A model generated the notes under the pieces. The model saw nothing but the letters and a program-made list of their open reading frames with translations, had not been told where the DNA came from and did no database searches. Positions 1 through 6,354 of a stretch of 13,754 nucleotides of DNA are shown in pieces. A program made the translations under genes and the position numbers. How positions within the stretch are numbered: position 1 is the first letter of the stretch; the number at the start of each line of letters is the position of its first letter. Source of the stretch: Thermoflexales bacterium (GTDB taxonomy: Bacteria; Chloroflexota; Anaerolineae; S140-20); contig WFUY01000073.1 in assembly GCA_015484715.1 (NCBI GenBank), positions 1-13,754 of the forward strand, in the 5' to 3' direction.

Positions 1-30
1 TTCATCACCAGAATCCCTTGGGAGAGCCCG

Positions 31-1206
31 ATGGAGAGCTCGGAGGTCCGCCACCTCATTGACCAAGGTGAAGGGCCAACGGTCGAGTTCAAAGAGGACT
101 TCACGACGGCCATCGTCCGGGAGATCGTCGCCTTCGCCAACGGCAGCGGCGGGGTGATCCTCGTCGGTGTGGCAGACGATGGAACCCCGGTGGGCGTGGA
201 CGATCCCCGTCGGATCGCCGACCGGGTGATGGGCCTCTGCCGCACCGGCATCAAGCCGGCCCTGACACCCCAGACCGAGGTCGTCACCGGCGAGGGAAAA
301 ACGCTCCTCCTCATCCGCGTGCCGGAGGGAACCCAGAAGCCCTACACGGCCAACGACATCTGCTACGTGCGGGCCGGCGCCACGACCCGGCGTGCCCGAC
401 CCGATGAACTCCGACGCCCGAGTCTGGAGAGCAGCTACACCGAGTACGAGCGCACGCCGGTGGCCGAATCCAGCCTGGAGGACCTGAACCTGGCCCGACT
501 CCAAGCATACATCGAACGGCGTGCACCGGGGGCGATTCAGATCAACGGCCTGCGCCCCTCGGACGTAGCCGTGAGTTGGGGGTTGGCCCGGCGGGAGGCC
601 GGGCGCGTGGTCCCCACCGTGGCCGGCCTTATCCTGTTCGGGTTGGACCCACAGCGAGAGCGCCCCCAATGGGGGCTGGGCGCTGTACGGATCCACGGCA
701 CCGAGTTAACGGATCCCATCGTAGACCGGGCGGACCTGGAGGGCACGGCAGACCGGATCATCGAGCAGGCCCTGGCCTTCGTGCGACGCAACATGCGCGT
801 CGCGGCCCTCTTCGAGGAGGATGCATCGGCCCGCCGACGTGACCTGCCGGAGTATCCCCTGGGAGCCGTCCGGGAGGTGTTGACCAACGCCGTGGCTCAT
901 CGGGATTACAGCAGCACCGGGCGCATCCTGTTGCGCATCTTCACCGACCGGCTGGAGGTCACCAACCCAGGGGGGCTTCCGCCCGACCTGACGCTGGAGG
1001 AGATCACCCAACGGGGCGGGGCCTCCTACCCCCGCAATCCGATCATCGCCCGGGTGCTCAGGGAGTGGGGCTATGAAGTGGGTCGAGGCCTGATCCGCAT
1101 CCGCCGGGAGATGGAGGCGTTGGGGTCCGCACCGCCCCGCTTCGACGCGAACCGGGTGCGCTTCACCGTAGTGCTGCCTTCTCGCCACCGCAAGGGGAGC
1201 TTCTGA
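31..1206 (+). CDS. AlbA_2/Schlafen-like ATP-binding protein (RecG C-terminal-like family)
   Basis: This 391-aa protein has the two-part layout of the AlbA_2 plus HATPase_c_4 family, often annotated as putative transcriptional regulator or RecG-like C-terminal protein. Residues about 12-130 match the AlbA_2 (Schlafen-type, nucleic-acid- or nucleotide-binding) domain: a TVEFKEDF start, then a [17 protein letters not shown] strand-turn and a Y-V-R-x-G-A-T segment. Residues 281-293 ([13 protein letters not shown]) are the GHKL-type N-box with Asn and His, followed by a [11 protein letters not shown]-box region, so ATP binding is likely. The reading frame stays open to the window edge, but the ATG at 31 follows a GGGAG and begins just before the domain, so it is the best start. 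The stop overlaps the pstB start by one base, so the two are co-transcribed. Its physiological role is unknown; a regulator of the phosphate genes is only an inference from position. Confidence 0.82.
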   Translation: MESSEVRHLIDQGEGPTVEFKEDFTTAIVREIVAFANGSGGVILVGVADDGTPVGVDDPRRIADRVMGLCRTGIKPALTPQTEVVTGEGKTLLLIRVPEGTQKPYTANDICYVRAGATTRRARPDELRRPSLESSYTEYERTPVAESSLEDLNLARLQAYIERRAPGAIQINGLRPSDVAVSWGLARREAGRVVPTVAGLILFGLDPQRERPQWGLGAVRIHGTELTDPIVDRADLEGTADRIIEQALAFVRRNMRVAALFEEDASARRRDLPEYPLGAVREVLTNAVAHRDYSSTGRILLRIFTDRLEVTNPGGLPPDLTLEEITQRGGASYPRNPIIARVLREWGYEVGRGLIRIRREMEALGSAPPRFDANRVRFTVVLPSRHRKGSF

Positions 1207-1976
1207 TGCGAGGAATGTCCATCGAGAACCTCAGCGCCGGGTTCGGCGGGTTCACTGCCATCCGCGACATCACCCTCACCATCGTGCCCAACAAGGTCAC
1301 CGCCATCATCGGCCCCTCGGGGTCGGGCAAGTCCACCCTCCTGCGCTGCCTGAACCGGATGCACGAGGAAGTGCGGGGGGCCTGGATGCGCGGGCGGGTG
1401 CTCCTGGACGGAGAGGACATCGACGCCCCGGAGGTGGACCCGGTGCAGGTCCGACGCCGGGTGGGGATGGTCTTTCAGCGCCCCAACCCCTTCCCCACGA
1501 TGTCCATCTTCGACAACGTGGCGGCGGGGCTGCGGCTCGGCCACTGGGGGCGTGTGCCCGACCTGGAGGAGCGGGTGGAACGCTCCCTGCGCCAGGCGGC
1601 CCTCTGGGACGAGGTCAAGGACAAGCTGCACGAGCCGGGCACCGCCCTCTCCGGCGGTCAGCAGCAACGGCTTTGCATCGCCCGGGCCCTGGCCGTGGAG
1701 CCGGAGGTCCTCCTGATGGATGAGCCGGCCTCCGCCCTGGACCCCATCGCCACCCTGCGCATCGAGGACCTGATGCGGGAGCTGGCCCAGACCTACACCA
1801 TCATCGTCGTGACCCACAACATGCAGCAGGCCGCCCGGGTCTCCGACTACACCGCCTTCCTGATGATGGGCGAGGACCGGGCCGGCGTCCTGGTCGAGTA
1901 CGGGCCGACCGAGCAGATCTTCACCAACCCCAAGGACAAGCGTACCGAGGACTACATCACGGGGAGGTTCGGATGA
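1206..1976 (+). CDS. pstB: Phosphate ABC transporter ATP-binding protein PstB
   Basis: This is the cytoplasmic ATPase subunit of the high-affinity phosphate importer PstSCAB. The protein is 256 aa, normal for PstB. Walker A is GPSGSGKST at residues 36-44, followed by the PstB-typical LRCLNRM. The Q-loop region reads [12 protein letters not shown], a hallmark that separates PstB from other ABC ATPases. The ABC signature is LSGGQQQR, Walker B is [13 protein letters not shown], and the switch His lies in THNMQQA. The start at 1206 has AAGGGGAG 5-6 nt upstream and overlaps the preceding stop codon (TGATG). An in-frame ATG at 1215 is a less well-spaced alternative. The stop overlaps the arsC start. 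PstS, PstC and PstA are not in the window and would have to lie upstream or elsewhere. Confidence 0.93.
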   Translation: MRGMSIENLSAGFGGFTAIRDITLTIVPNKVTAIIGPSGSGKSTLLRCLNRMHEEVRGAWMRGRVLLDGEDIDAPEVDPVQVRRRVGMVFQRPNPFPTMSIFDNVAAGLRLGHWGRVPDLEERVERSLRQAALWDEVKDKLHEPGTALSGGQQQRLCIARALAVEPEVLLMDEPASALDPIATLRIEDLMRELAQTYTIIVVTHNMQQAARVSDYTAFLMMGEDRAGVLVEYGPTEQIFTNPKDKRTEDYITGRFG

Positions 1977-2431
1977 GCCGCAAGCGGCGTGTGCTCTTCC
2001 TCTGCACCGGCAACTCGGCCCGGAGCCAGATGGCCGAGGGGCTGGTCAACCACTTCCGAGGCGACCGGTGGGAGGCCTACTCGGCGGGCACGAAACCGGC
2101 CGGCTACGTCCATCCCCTGGCCATACGGGCGATGGCCGAGCTGGGGGTGGAGATCGGCACCCAGCGCTCCAAGTCGGTGGACGAGTTCCGGGATGCCCAG
2201 TTCGACCTGGTCATCACCGTCTGCGACGACGCCGACCGGAACTGCCCCGTCTGGCTGGGGCGCGGCCGGCGGGTGCACATCGGCTTCCCGGACCCGGCAG
2301 CGGCGACGGGCAGCGAGACCCAGCGGCTGGCCGTCTTCCGAGAGGTGCGGGATGGTCTGCGCCGGCGCATCCTGAGCTACTTGGATCGGTTCGAGCGCTC
2401 TGCGGGAGAGGAGGGGATGGATGATCCGTAA
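1973..2431 (+). CDS. arsC: Thioredoxin-coupled arsenate reductase (LMW-phosphatase fold)
   Basis: This 152-aa protein reduces arsenate to arsenite in the cytoplasm with electrons from thioredoxin. The active-site loop CTGNSARS (residues 11-18) is the C-X5-R phosphatase-type anion loop. Two further cysteines, C84 and C91 in [13 protein letters not shown], match the second and third members of the redox triad of the Staphylococcus pI258-type ArsC (Cys10, Cys82, Cys89), so this is a reductase rather than a plain tyrosine phosphatase. A FPDPAA segment holds the conserved general-acid region. The ATG lies inside an ATGA overlap with pstB, and GGGGAGG sits 5 nt upstream. The 3' end overlaps phoU by 11 nt. 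Placement between pstB and phoU fits detoxification of arsenate taken up with phosphate. No arsenite pump or ArsR is visible nearby. Confidence 0.9.
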   Translation: MSRKRRVLFLCTGNSARSQMAEGLVNHFRGDRWEAYSAGTKPAGYVHPLAIRAMAELGVEIGTQRSKSVDEFRDAQFDLVITVCDDADRNCPVWLGRGRRVHIGFPDPAAATGSETQRLAVFREVRDGLRRRILSYLDRFERSAGEEGMDDP

Positions 2432-3092
2432 AGCTTTCGAGCAGGACCTGCAGCGGTTGCAGGAAGAGGTGTTGGTCCTAGGGAGCATGGTCGAAGAGGC
2501 GCTGACCGCCTCGGTGGACAGCCTCAAGCGGCGGGATATGGAGGCCTCGCGCCGGATCATCGCCAACGATCGGCAAATTAATGAAAAGCGCTTCGCCCTG
2601 GAGGCCCAGGCGCTAACCTTGATCGCCACCCAACAGCCGATGGCCAGCGACCTGCGCACTCTGGCGGCGGTGTTGGAGATCGTCACCGAACTGGAACGGA
2701 TGGGCGACTACGCGAAGGGCATCGCCAAGATCAACCTGATGATCGGGGACGAGCCGTTGATCAAGCCGCTCATTGACATTCCCCGGATGGCGGAGAAGGC
2801 GCGGGATATGCTGCACCGGGCGTTGGAGGCGTTTATCCGGCGGGACGTGGAGTTGGCCCAGGCCATTCCCGAAGAGGATGACGAGGTGGATGCCCTCTAC
2901 AACCAGGTCTATCGGGAGCTGATGACCTTCATCATGGCCGACCCCCACACCATCGAACAGGCCAACTATCTCCTGTGGGCGGCTCACAACCTGGAGCGCA
3001 CCGCCGACCGGGTGACCAACATCTGTGAACGGGTGATCTTCACCGTCACGGGCGAGATGATCGAGATGGACGTGGACGAGGAAGAGGTTTGA
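2421..3092 (+). CDS. phoU: Phosphate signalling/transport accessory protein PhoU
   Basis: PhoU is a cytoplasmic helical-bundle protein that restrains Pst transport and links it to PhoR-type signalling. This 223-aa protein has the usual two repeated three-helix PhoU domains. Each ends in the metal-binding signature: ELERMGDYA at about residues 90-98, and LERTADRVTNICERV at about 190-204. The N-terminus (F-x-x-x-L-x-x-L, then V-x-x-M-V-E-x-A-L) is typical. The ATG at 2421 is preceded by GAGGAGGGG and overlaps the end of arsC, so translation is probably coupled. The acidic tail (residues 217-223) is rich in Asp and Glu. It is the last gene of the phosphate/arsenate unit, and a promoter for the next unit overlaps its stop codon. 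Confidence 0.93.
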   Translation: MIRKAFEQDLQRLQEEVLVLGSMVEEALTASVDSLKRRDMEASRRIIANDRQINEKRFALEAQALTLIATQQPMASDLRTLAAVLEIVTELERMGDYAKGIAKINLMIGDEPLIKPLIDIPRMAEKARDMLHRALEAFIRRDVELAQAIPEEDDEVDALYNQVYRELMTFIMADPHTIEQANYLLWAAHNLERTADRVTNICERVIFTVTGEMIEMDVDEEEV

Positions 3093-3117
3093 CCGAACCA
3101 TAACCTTGGAGTATAAT
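3089..3117 (+). promoter_or_regulatory. Consensus sigma-70 promoter for the ATPase cassette
   Basis: The -35 box TTGACC (3089-3094, 5 of 6 bases of consensus) and the -10 box TATAAT (3112-3117, 6 of 6) are separated by exactly 17 bp. The -35 box overlaps the phoU TGA stop. Transcription would start near 3124, giving a leader of about 210 nt before the ATG at 3335. Confidence 0.8.
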
Positions 3118-3122
3118 TCAAT

Positions 3123-3146
3123 GCGGGTTGGCGAACCCCGCTTTTT
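3123..3146 (+). terminator. Intrinsic terminator-like hairpin after phoU
   Basis: GCGGGTT and AACCCCGC pair around a GGCG loop with one bulged C, and TTTTT (3142-3146) follows directly. This is the layout of a rho-independent terminator and would end the pstB-arsC-phoU transcript. It lies at the predicted start point of the promoter at 3089-3117, so it could also act on that transcript. Confidence 0.65.
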
Positions 3147-3334
3147 GCACGGCCCCCCCGCCCCTGGAAGGTCAGCAAGGCACCTCGGTGATCAAAGGAT
3201 CCTGCGTAACGACTTGGACAGAAGGGCAACGGTACCAACGTCCGTTGCCGGTAGCGGTTCGCCGATCGTTCAAGATCTGTTTCCCCCTCTCCCGAATACT
3301 GCAACAGATCTGTGAAAAGGAGGGAAGAGACCGT
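3147..3334 (+). promoter_or_regulatory. Structured 5' leader of the ATPase cassette
   Basis: This non-coding stretch between the hairpin and the 91-aa gene has two perfect inverted repeats. GGCAACGG (3225-3232) pairs with CCGTTGCC (3242-3249) across 9 nt. AGATCTGTT (3273-3281) pairs with AACAGATCT (3303-3311) across a C-rich 21-nt loop. The second hairpin ends 5 nt before the ribosome binding site AAGGAGGG (3317-3324), and its CCCTC loop bases could pair with GAGGG of that site. An open frame runs through the region from 3128, but its translation looks random, so I treat it as untranslated. I do not recognise a known riboswitch class. Confidence 0.45.
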
Positions 3335-3610
3335 ATGACCGAAGAGAAGCTCAGCCTCTGGGAACGGGCCAAACGATCCGTTCAAGACCTCATCTACGGC
3401 ATGGCAGCACACGAGATGACCCGCCAGGCCCTGAAGACGCGGGGAAGTATGGAACATCTTTTCATCCTCATCACGATGGGCGACCTGCTAGGTGTGCCCA
3501 TCCTGCCGCCCTACTACTCCCTGCGTCTGCTCCCCTACGTGGTGCCCCAGATCGCCACCTGGAAACGGCGCATGCTGCGCGAGAAAGACTTGACCGACGC
3601 TCTGGCTTAG
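3335..3610 (+). CDS. Conserved small protein A (unknown function, paralogue of the 7091 gene)
   Basis: This is a 91-aa protein of unknown function. The frame is open from 3128, but ATG 3335 is chosen because AAGGAGGG lies 10 nt upstream and because similarity to the second copy (7091-7396) begins just inside it. Residues 1-37 form a charged, probably helical segment (W-E-R-A-K, then LIYGM). Residues 40-88 form the conserved core, with GDLLGVPILPPYYSLRLLPY (49-68) identical in both copies. The core is hydrophobic and proline-rich and ends in a basic W-K-R-R-M-L-R-E segment followed by DLTD. It could be a membrane-embedded hairpin, a surface-bound amphipathic element or a protein-binding motif; it does not look like a classic single transmembrane helix. 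It is the first gene of the unit, 51 nt before the ATPase genes, which suggests a partner or client role. No known name is assigned. Confidence 0.82.
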   Translation: MTEEKLSLWERAKRSVQDLIYGMAAHEMTRQALKTRGSMEHLFILITMGDLLGVPILPPYYSLRLLPYVVPQIATWKRRMLREKDLTDALA

Positions 3611-3661
3611 TCCCGCCTGGACCCCCATTCTTGAGACAAGCCATCAAACGAGGAGCAAGCA

Positions 3662-4645
3662 ATGTCGCTCAAGCGCATTTTCGAGGAAAACCCTGAACGA
3701 CGCTACATTATGTTTGGCGGTAAGGGAGGGCTGGGCAAGACGACCTTCTCCGCCGCCACGGCCTACTACCTGGCTCAACAGGGCCATAAAGTGCTGGTCT
3801 TCTCCGTGGACCCCCAGGCTTCGCTCTCTGACATCTTCGAGCGGGACATCTACGGCAAGGGGGCCGTTGAAATCATCCCTAATCTCTTCGCTCAGGAGAT
3901 TGATGCCGACCAGCGGATCCGAGAGTACCAGGAGGAAATCCGCCAGAAGATCCGCGATATGTACGGGATGGACGAGATTCCCGATGAGATCGAAAGCTAC
4001 ATCCGGGCTGCGGCGGCAGAGCCCGCGATGGAGGAGAGCGCCATCTTCGATCAGGTCGTGGACATCGTGGTGGCCGGCGAGTACGACTACTACATCTACG
4101 ACCTGGTCCCGCTGGGCCACGCCCTCTACTACCTGAGCATGGCCAGTGTCTACGACGAATGGATCACCAAGATCACAGCCTTGCGTGAGGAGATGCGGGA
4201 ATACGAGGAGATGGCAGCCCGCTACGCCCGGGACAAGGAGCTCCAAGAGGACCTGATCCTCAAAGAACTCCAGTACATCAAGCACCGCATCAACACCTCC
4301 TCCAGCATCTTGACCGATCGGGAACGGACAGCTTTCTTCTTCGTCCTGGTGCCCGAGGAGATGATCTTGATAGATACGCAAAAGGCCGCAGGGCTCTTCG
4401 CCAAGTATCAGGTGCCCCTCAGCGGCTACATCGTCAACCGGGTGCTACCCGACTCCCTGATGCAGCAGCCCAATATTCCGGCCTACCTGCGCAACCGGTA
4501 CGAGATGCAACAGAAGTACCTCGCCGAGATCAAGCGGCTCTTTGGGGATCAGGTGCTGGCCTACATCCCCGAGTTCGAGCGGGATGTGACCGGCCTGCCG
4601 ATGATCGAGCGGATGGCCGAGGTCATGTTTGGGAACGGAGCGTGA
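3662..4645 (+). CDS. Get3/ArsA-like ATPase 1 (cysteine-free)
   Basis: This 327-aa protein belongs to the Get3/ArsA branch of deviant Walker A P-loop ATPases. The P-loop is GGKGGLGKTT (19-28) with signature Lys21 and P-loop Lys26. Switch I is SVDPQASLSD (48-57) and keeps the catalytic Asp (D50). Switch II is DLVPLGHA (147-154), where family members normally read DTAPTGHT: the GH is kept but the Thr-Ala-Pro-Thr part is altered. An EPAMEES element (120-126) precedes switch II, and a charged helical insert spans roughly 165-215. The base-recognition region reads VNRVLPD. The protein contains no cysteine, so the ArsA metalloid site and the Get3 CxxC zinc motif are both absent. The start has GAGGAG upstream. 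Three nucleotides separate it from ATPase 2. Arsenite transport is unlikely; protein targeting or an unknown chaperone-like role is inference. Confidence 0.9.
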   Translation: MSLKRIFEENPERRYIMFGGKGGLGKTTFSAATAYYLAQQGHKVLVFSVDPQASLSDIFERDIYGKGAVEIIPNLFAQEIDADQRIREYQEEIRQKIRDMYGMDEIPDEIESYIRAAAAEPAMEESAIFDQVVDIVVAGEYDYYIYDLVPLGHALYYLSMASVYDEWITKITALREEMREYEEMAARYARDKELQEDLILKELQYIKHRINTSSSILTDRERTAFFFVLVPEEMILIDTQKAAGLFAKYQVPLSGYIVNRVLPDSLMQQPNIPAYLRNRYEMQQKYLAEIKRLFGDQVLAYIPEFERDVTGLPMIERMAEVMFGNGA

Positions 4646-4648
4646 ACG

Positions 4649-5629
4649 ATGCGCATCGAGAAGACCCTCTCCCAATTCCTGGATGAACATCCCCGGTTGA
4701 AGTACACCTTCTTCGGCGGCAAGGGGGGCGTGGGCAAGACGGTGATGGCCGGTGCAGCGGCCGTTGGCTTCGCCCGCCGAGGCCGGCGCACCCTCCTCGC
4801 CTCCACCAACCCGGTCCATAGCCTGAGTGGCATGCTGGAGCAGGACGTCTTTGGCGCCCCCACACCTGTGGAAGGCGTCCCCAACCTCTGGGCTTACGAA
4901 ATTGACACCCGGGAGACCATTGAGAAGTCCAAACAGGAGATCCGGGAGAAGATTGACTGGTTCCTCAAGTTCGCCGAGATCCGCACCAAGGCTGACGAAT
5001 TCATCGAGTCGGCCACAATGAACCCGGCCTTCGAGGAATCGGCAATGTTCGAGAACATGATTGACATCATGTTCAAGGACGAGTATGACGTCTATGTCTT
5101 CGACACCGCGCCTACCGCCAACGCCCGTCGTCTGTTGGGGATGTCCTCCGTCTATTCCCTTTGGGTCAACAAGATGATGCAGAGCCGGGAGGAGGCCCGC
5201 AGCCTACGGGAGATGCTTTCCTACAGCAAGAAAAAAGAAGAGAAGGACCCGCTGATGGAGTACCTCCTCAACTTCCGAGAGCGCATGCAGCATGCCAAGG
5301 AACTGCTGACCGACCCAGAACTGACGGCCTTCTTCTTCGTCACGCTGCCGGAGGCCCTGCCCATCGCCGTCATCCGCCGCTTCATCAACTGGTTCCACGA
5401 CTTCGGCATCCCCGTGGGCGGGGTGGTCGTCAACATGGTCATTGACAAAGAGAGGATCGGAGCCGATGCGGCGGAGTTCGTGCTGAACCGAGTGGCGATG
5501 CAAGACGAGTACATGGAGGTCATCGAGCAGGAGTTCGACGGTCTGGTTCGCAGCATCGTCCCCCTCTTCGACACCGAGGTGAAGGGGGTGCCGATGCTCA
5601 TTGAGACCGCCGAGCGGATGTTCGCCTAG
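4649..5629 (+). CDS. Get3/ArsA-like ATPase 2 with Asp-to-Asn switch I
   Basis: This 326-aa relative of ATPase 1 has P-loop GGKGGVGKTV (23-32), with signature Lys25, Lys30 and Mg-site Thr31 intact but the following Thr replaced by Val. Switch I reads STNPVHSLSG (52-61): the family's STDP Asp is Asn54 (AAC at 4808-4810), and the later LSD Asp is Gly61. Switch II is DTAPTANA (152-159), with a normal start but GHT replaced by ANA. It shares with ATPase 1 the NPAFEES element, the acidic EYDxYxxD approach to switch II, a charged helical insert and the TAFFFV strand. It has no cysteine. GGAG lies 8 nt before the ATG, and the preceding stop is 3 nt away, so the two are co-translated. It probably binds ATP but hydrolyses it poorly or not at all. 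A heterodimer with ATPase 1 is inference. Confidence 0.9.
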   Translation: MRIEKTLSQFLDEHPRLKYTFFGGKGGVGKTVMAGAAAVGFARRGRRTLLASTNPVHSLSGMLEQDVFGAPTPVEGVPNLWAYEIDTRETIEKSKQEIREKIDWFLKFAEIRTKADEFIESATMNPAFEESAMFENMIDIMFKDEYDVYVFDTAPTANARRLLGMSSVYSLWVNKMMQSREEARSLREMLSYSKKKEEKDPLMEYLLNFRERMQHAKELLTDPELTAFFFVTLPEALPIAVIRRFINWFHDFGIPVGGVVVNMVIDKERIGADAAEFVLNRVAMQDEYMEVIEQEFDGLVRSIVPLFDTEVKGVPMLIETAERMFA

Positions 5630-5714
5630 CGAACCAAGCCGTCCACCGGATTGAATGGGTCGGATCAAACAGCCGATCGTTGCTGAGGGGCAGGGTGGTA
5701 GCAGGAGGTCTGTG

Positions 5715-5751
5715 GCCGTCGGGGGATAACGCTCCCCGGCGGTCGCCTTTT
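5715..5751 (+). terminator. Possible terminator after ATPase 2
   Basis: GCCGTCGGGG (5715-5724) can pair over ten positions, two of them G-U, with CCCCGGCGGT (5734-5743). A TTTT run (5748-5751) follows four bases later. The T run is short and set back, so termination may be partial, with read-through into the 5788 gene. Confidence 0.45.
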
Positions 5752-5787
5752 AGAGTTCATCGGAACGTCCGTTCAAAGGAGACCAAT

Positions 5788-6279
5788 GTGCAGCCGACCG
5801 ATCTGGTGCGCCACGACATCGCAGCCAGCAACCTGCTGTTAGGCGATTCCCTATTCCTCTCGCTCGGCTTACCGCCGGGCTGGGAGTTGGCCCCCGGAGT
5901 AGGGCGACCGGAGGTCATCGCCAACCACGAGCGAGGGGGCAAGAAGTGGGTCGCCTCAGGCCGGGCCTGGTATGTGGTCTTCGATGCCGAGCGCCGCTGG
6001 GCGATGGAATTGATGCTGCAGGTGGGGGCATTGTCCCGGCGATGGAACCGGGCTCCGGTCGGGGAGGTGGCCGAGGTCACCGTCCATGGCCATCCAGCCA
6101 CAGTGCGCTGGCGAGAGGGGCGACGGGGGCTCTTCCGGCGCCACACCATCACCTTCCTGCGGGTGGAGTTCGACTGTCCGGTGAGCGAGCGACACCTGGT
6201 GGTGGAGTTCAGCGGGCGATGTCCCCGGGAGGGGTTCGAGGAGATGCTGGCGGCGATCCCCTACCTGCGCTGTCACTAG
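5788..6279 (+). CDS. Unknown 163-aa cytosolic protein with Cys/His-rich C-terminal half
   Basis: I do not recognise this protein. GTG 5788 is the likely start: AAAGGAG lies 6 nt upstream, while the longer frame from 5680 runs through a hairpin and has a random-looking N-terminus. There is no signal peptide or membrane helix. The mix of Trp and short alternating hydrophobic strands (WYVVF, AEVTVHGHPATVRW, HTITFLRVEFDC, HLVVEFSG) suggests a mainly beta or alpha/beta fold. Three cysteines (130, 145, 162) and five histidines (100, 102, 119, 136, 163) fall in the last 64 residues, and the chain ends in Cys-His. This could be a metal site, but no standard zinc motif is formed. It follows the ATPase pair on the same strand after a possible partial terminator, so it may be part of the same functional unit. 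Confidence 0.72.
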   Translation: MQPTDLVRHDIAASNLLLGDSLFLSLGLPPGWELAPGVGRPEVIANHERGGKKWVASGRAWYVVFDAERRWAMELMLQVGALSRRWNRAPVGEVAEVTVHGHPATVRWREGRRGLFRRHTITFLRVEFDCPVSERHLVVEFSGRCPREGFEEMLAAIPYLRCH

Positions 6280-6354
6280 TCCGATTGCGCCCAGTCCTGG
6301 GGAGCGGCCCTGAAAGGACCTCCTTCACTTTTGGCTTTGGGGAGGGACCGAGGA

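Noticed and set aside
1..30. Tail of an upstream pst gene at the window edge
   Set aside because: Thirty bases give no recognisable C-terminus in any frame, so no partial gene is called.
3211..3260. A T-box-like GGTACC / CGTCC pattern in the cassette leader
   Set aside because: The T-box core sequence is not matched, there is no room for a full Stem I with specifier loop, and the downstream genes are not amino-acid related.
3128..3334. N-terminal extension of small protein A to 160 aa from ATG 3128
   Set aside because: The extension lies at the terminator hairpin and predicted transcription start, has no ribosome binding site, reads as random sequence and is absent from the paralogue.
1973..5629. 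An arsenic resistance operon (arsC plus two arsA genes)
   Set aside because: The ATPases lack all cysteines needed for metalloid sensing, have their own promoter after a terminator-like hairpin, and no arsB, acr3, arsD or arsR is present.
5680..5787. ATG 5680-type earlier start for the 163-aa protein
   Set aside because: The added residues span a terminator-like hairpin and look non-coding, while GTG 5788 has a well-placed AAAGGAG.
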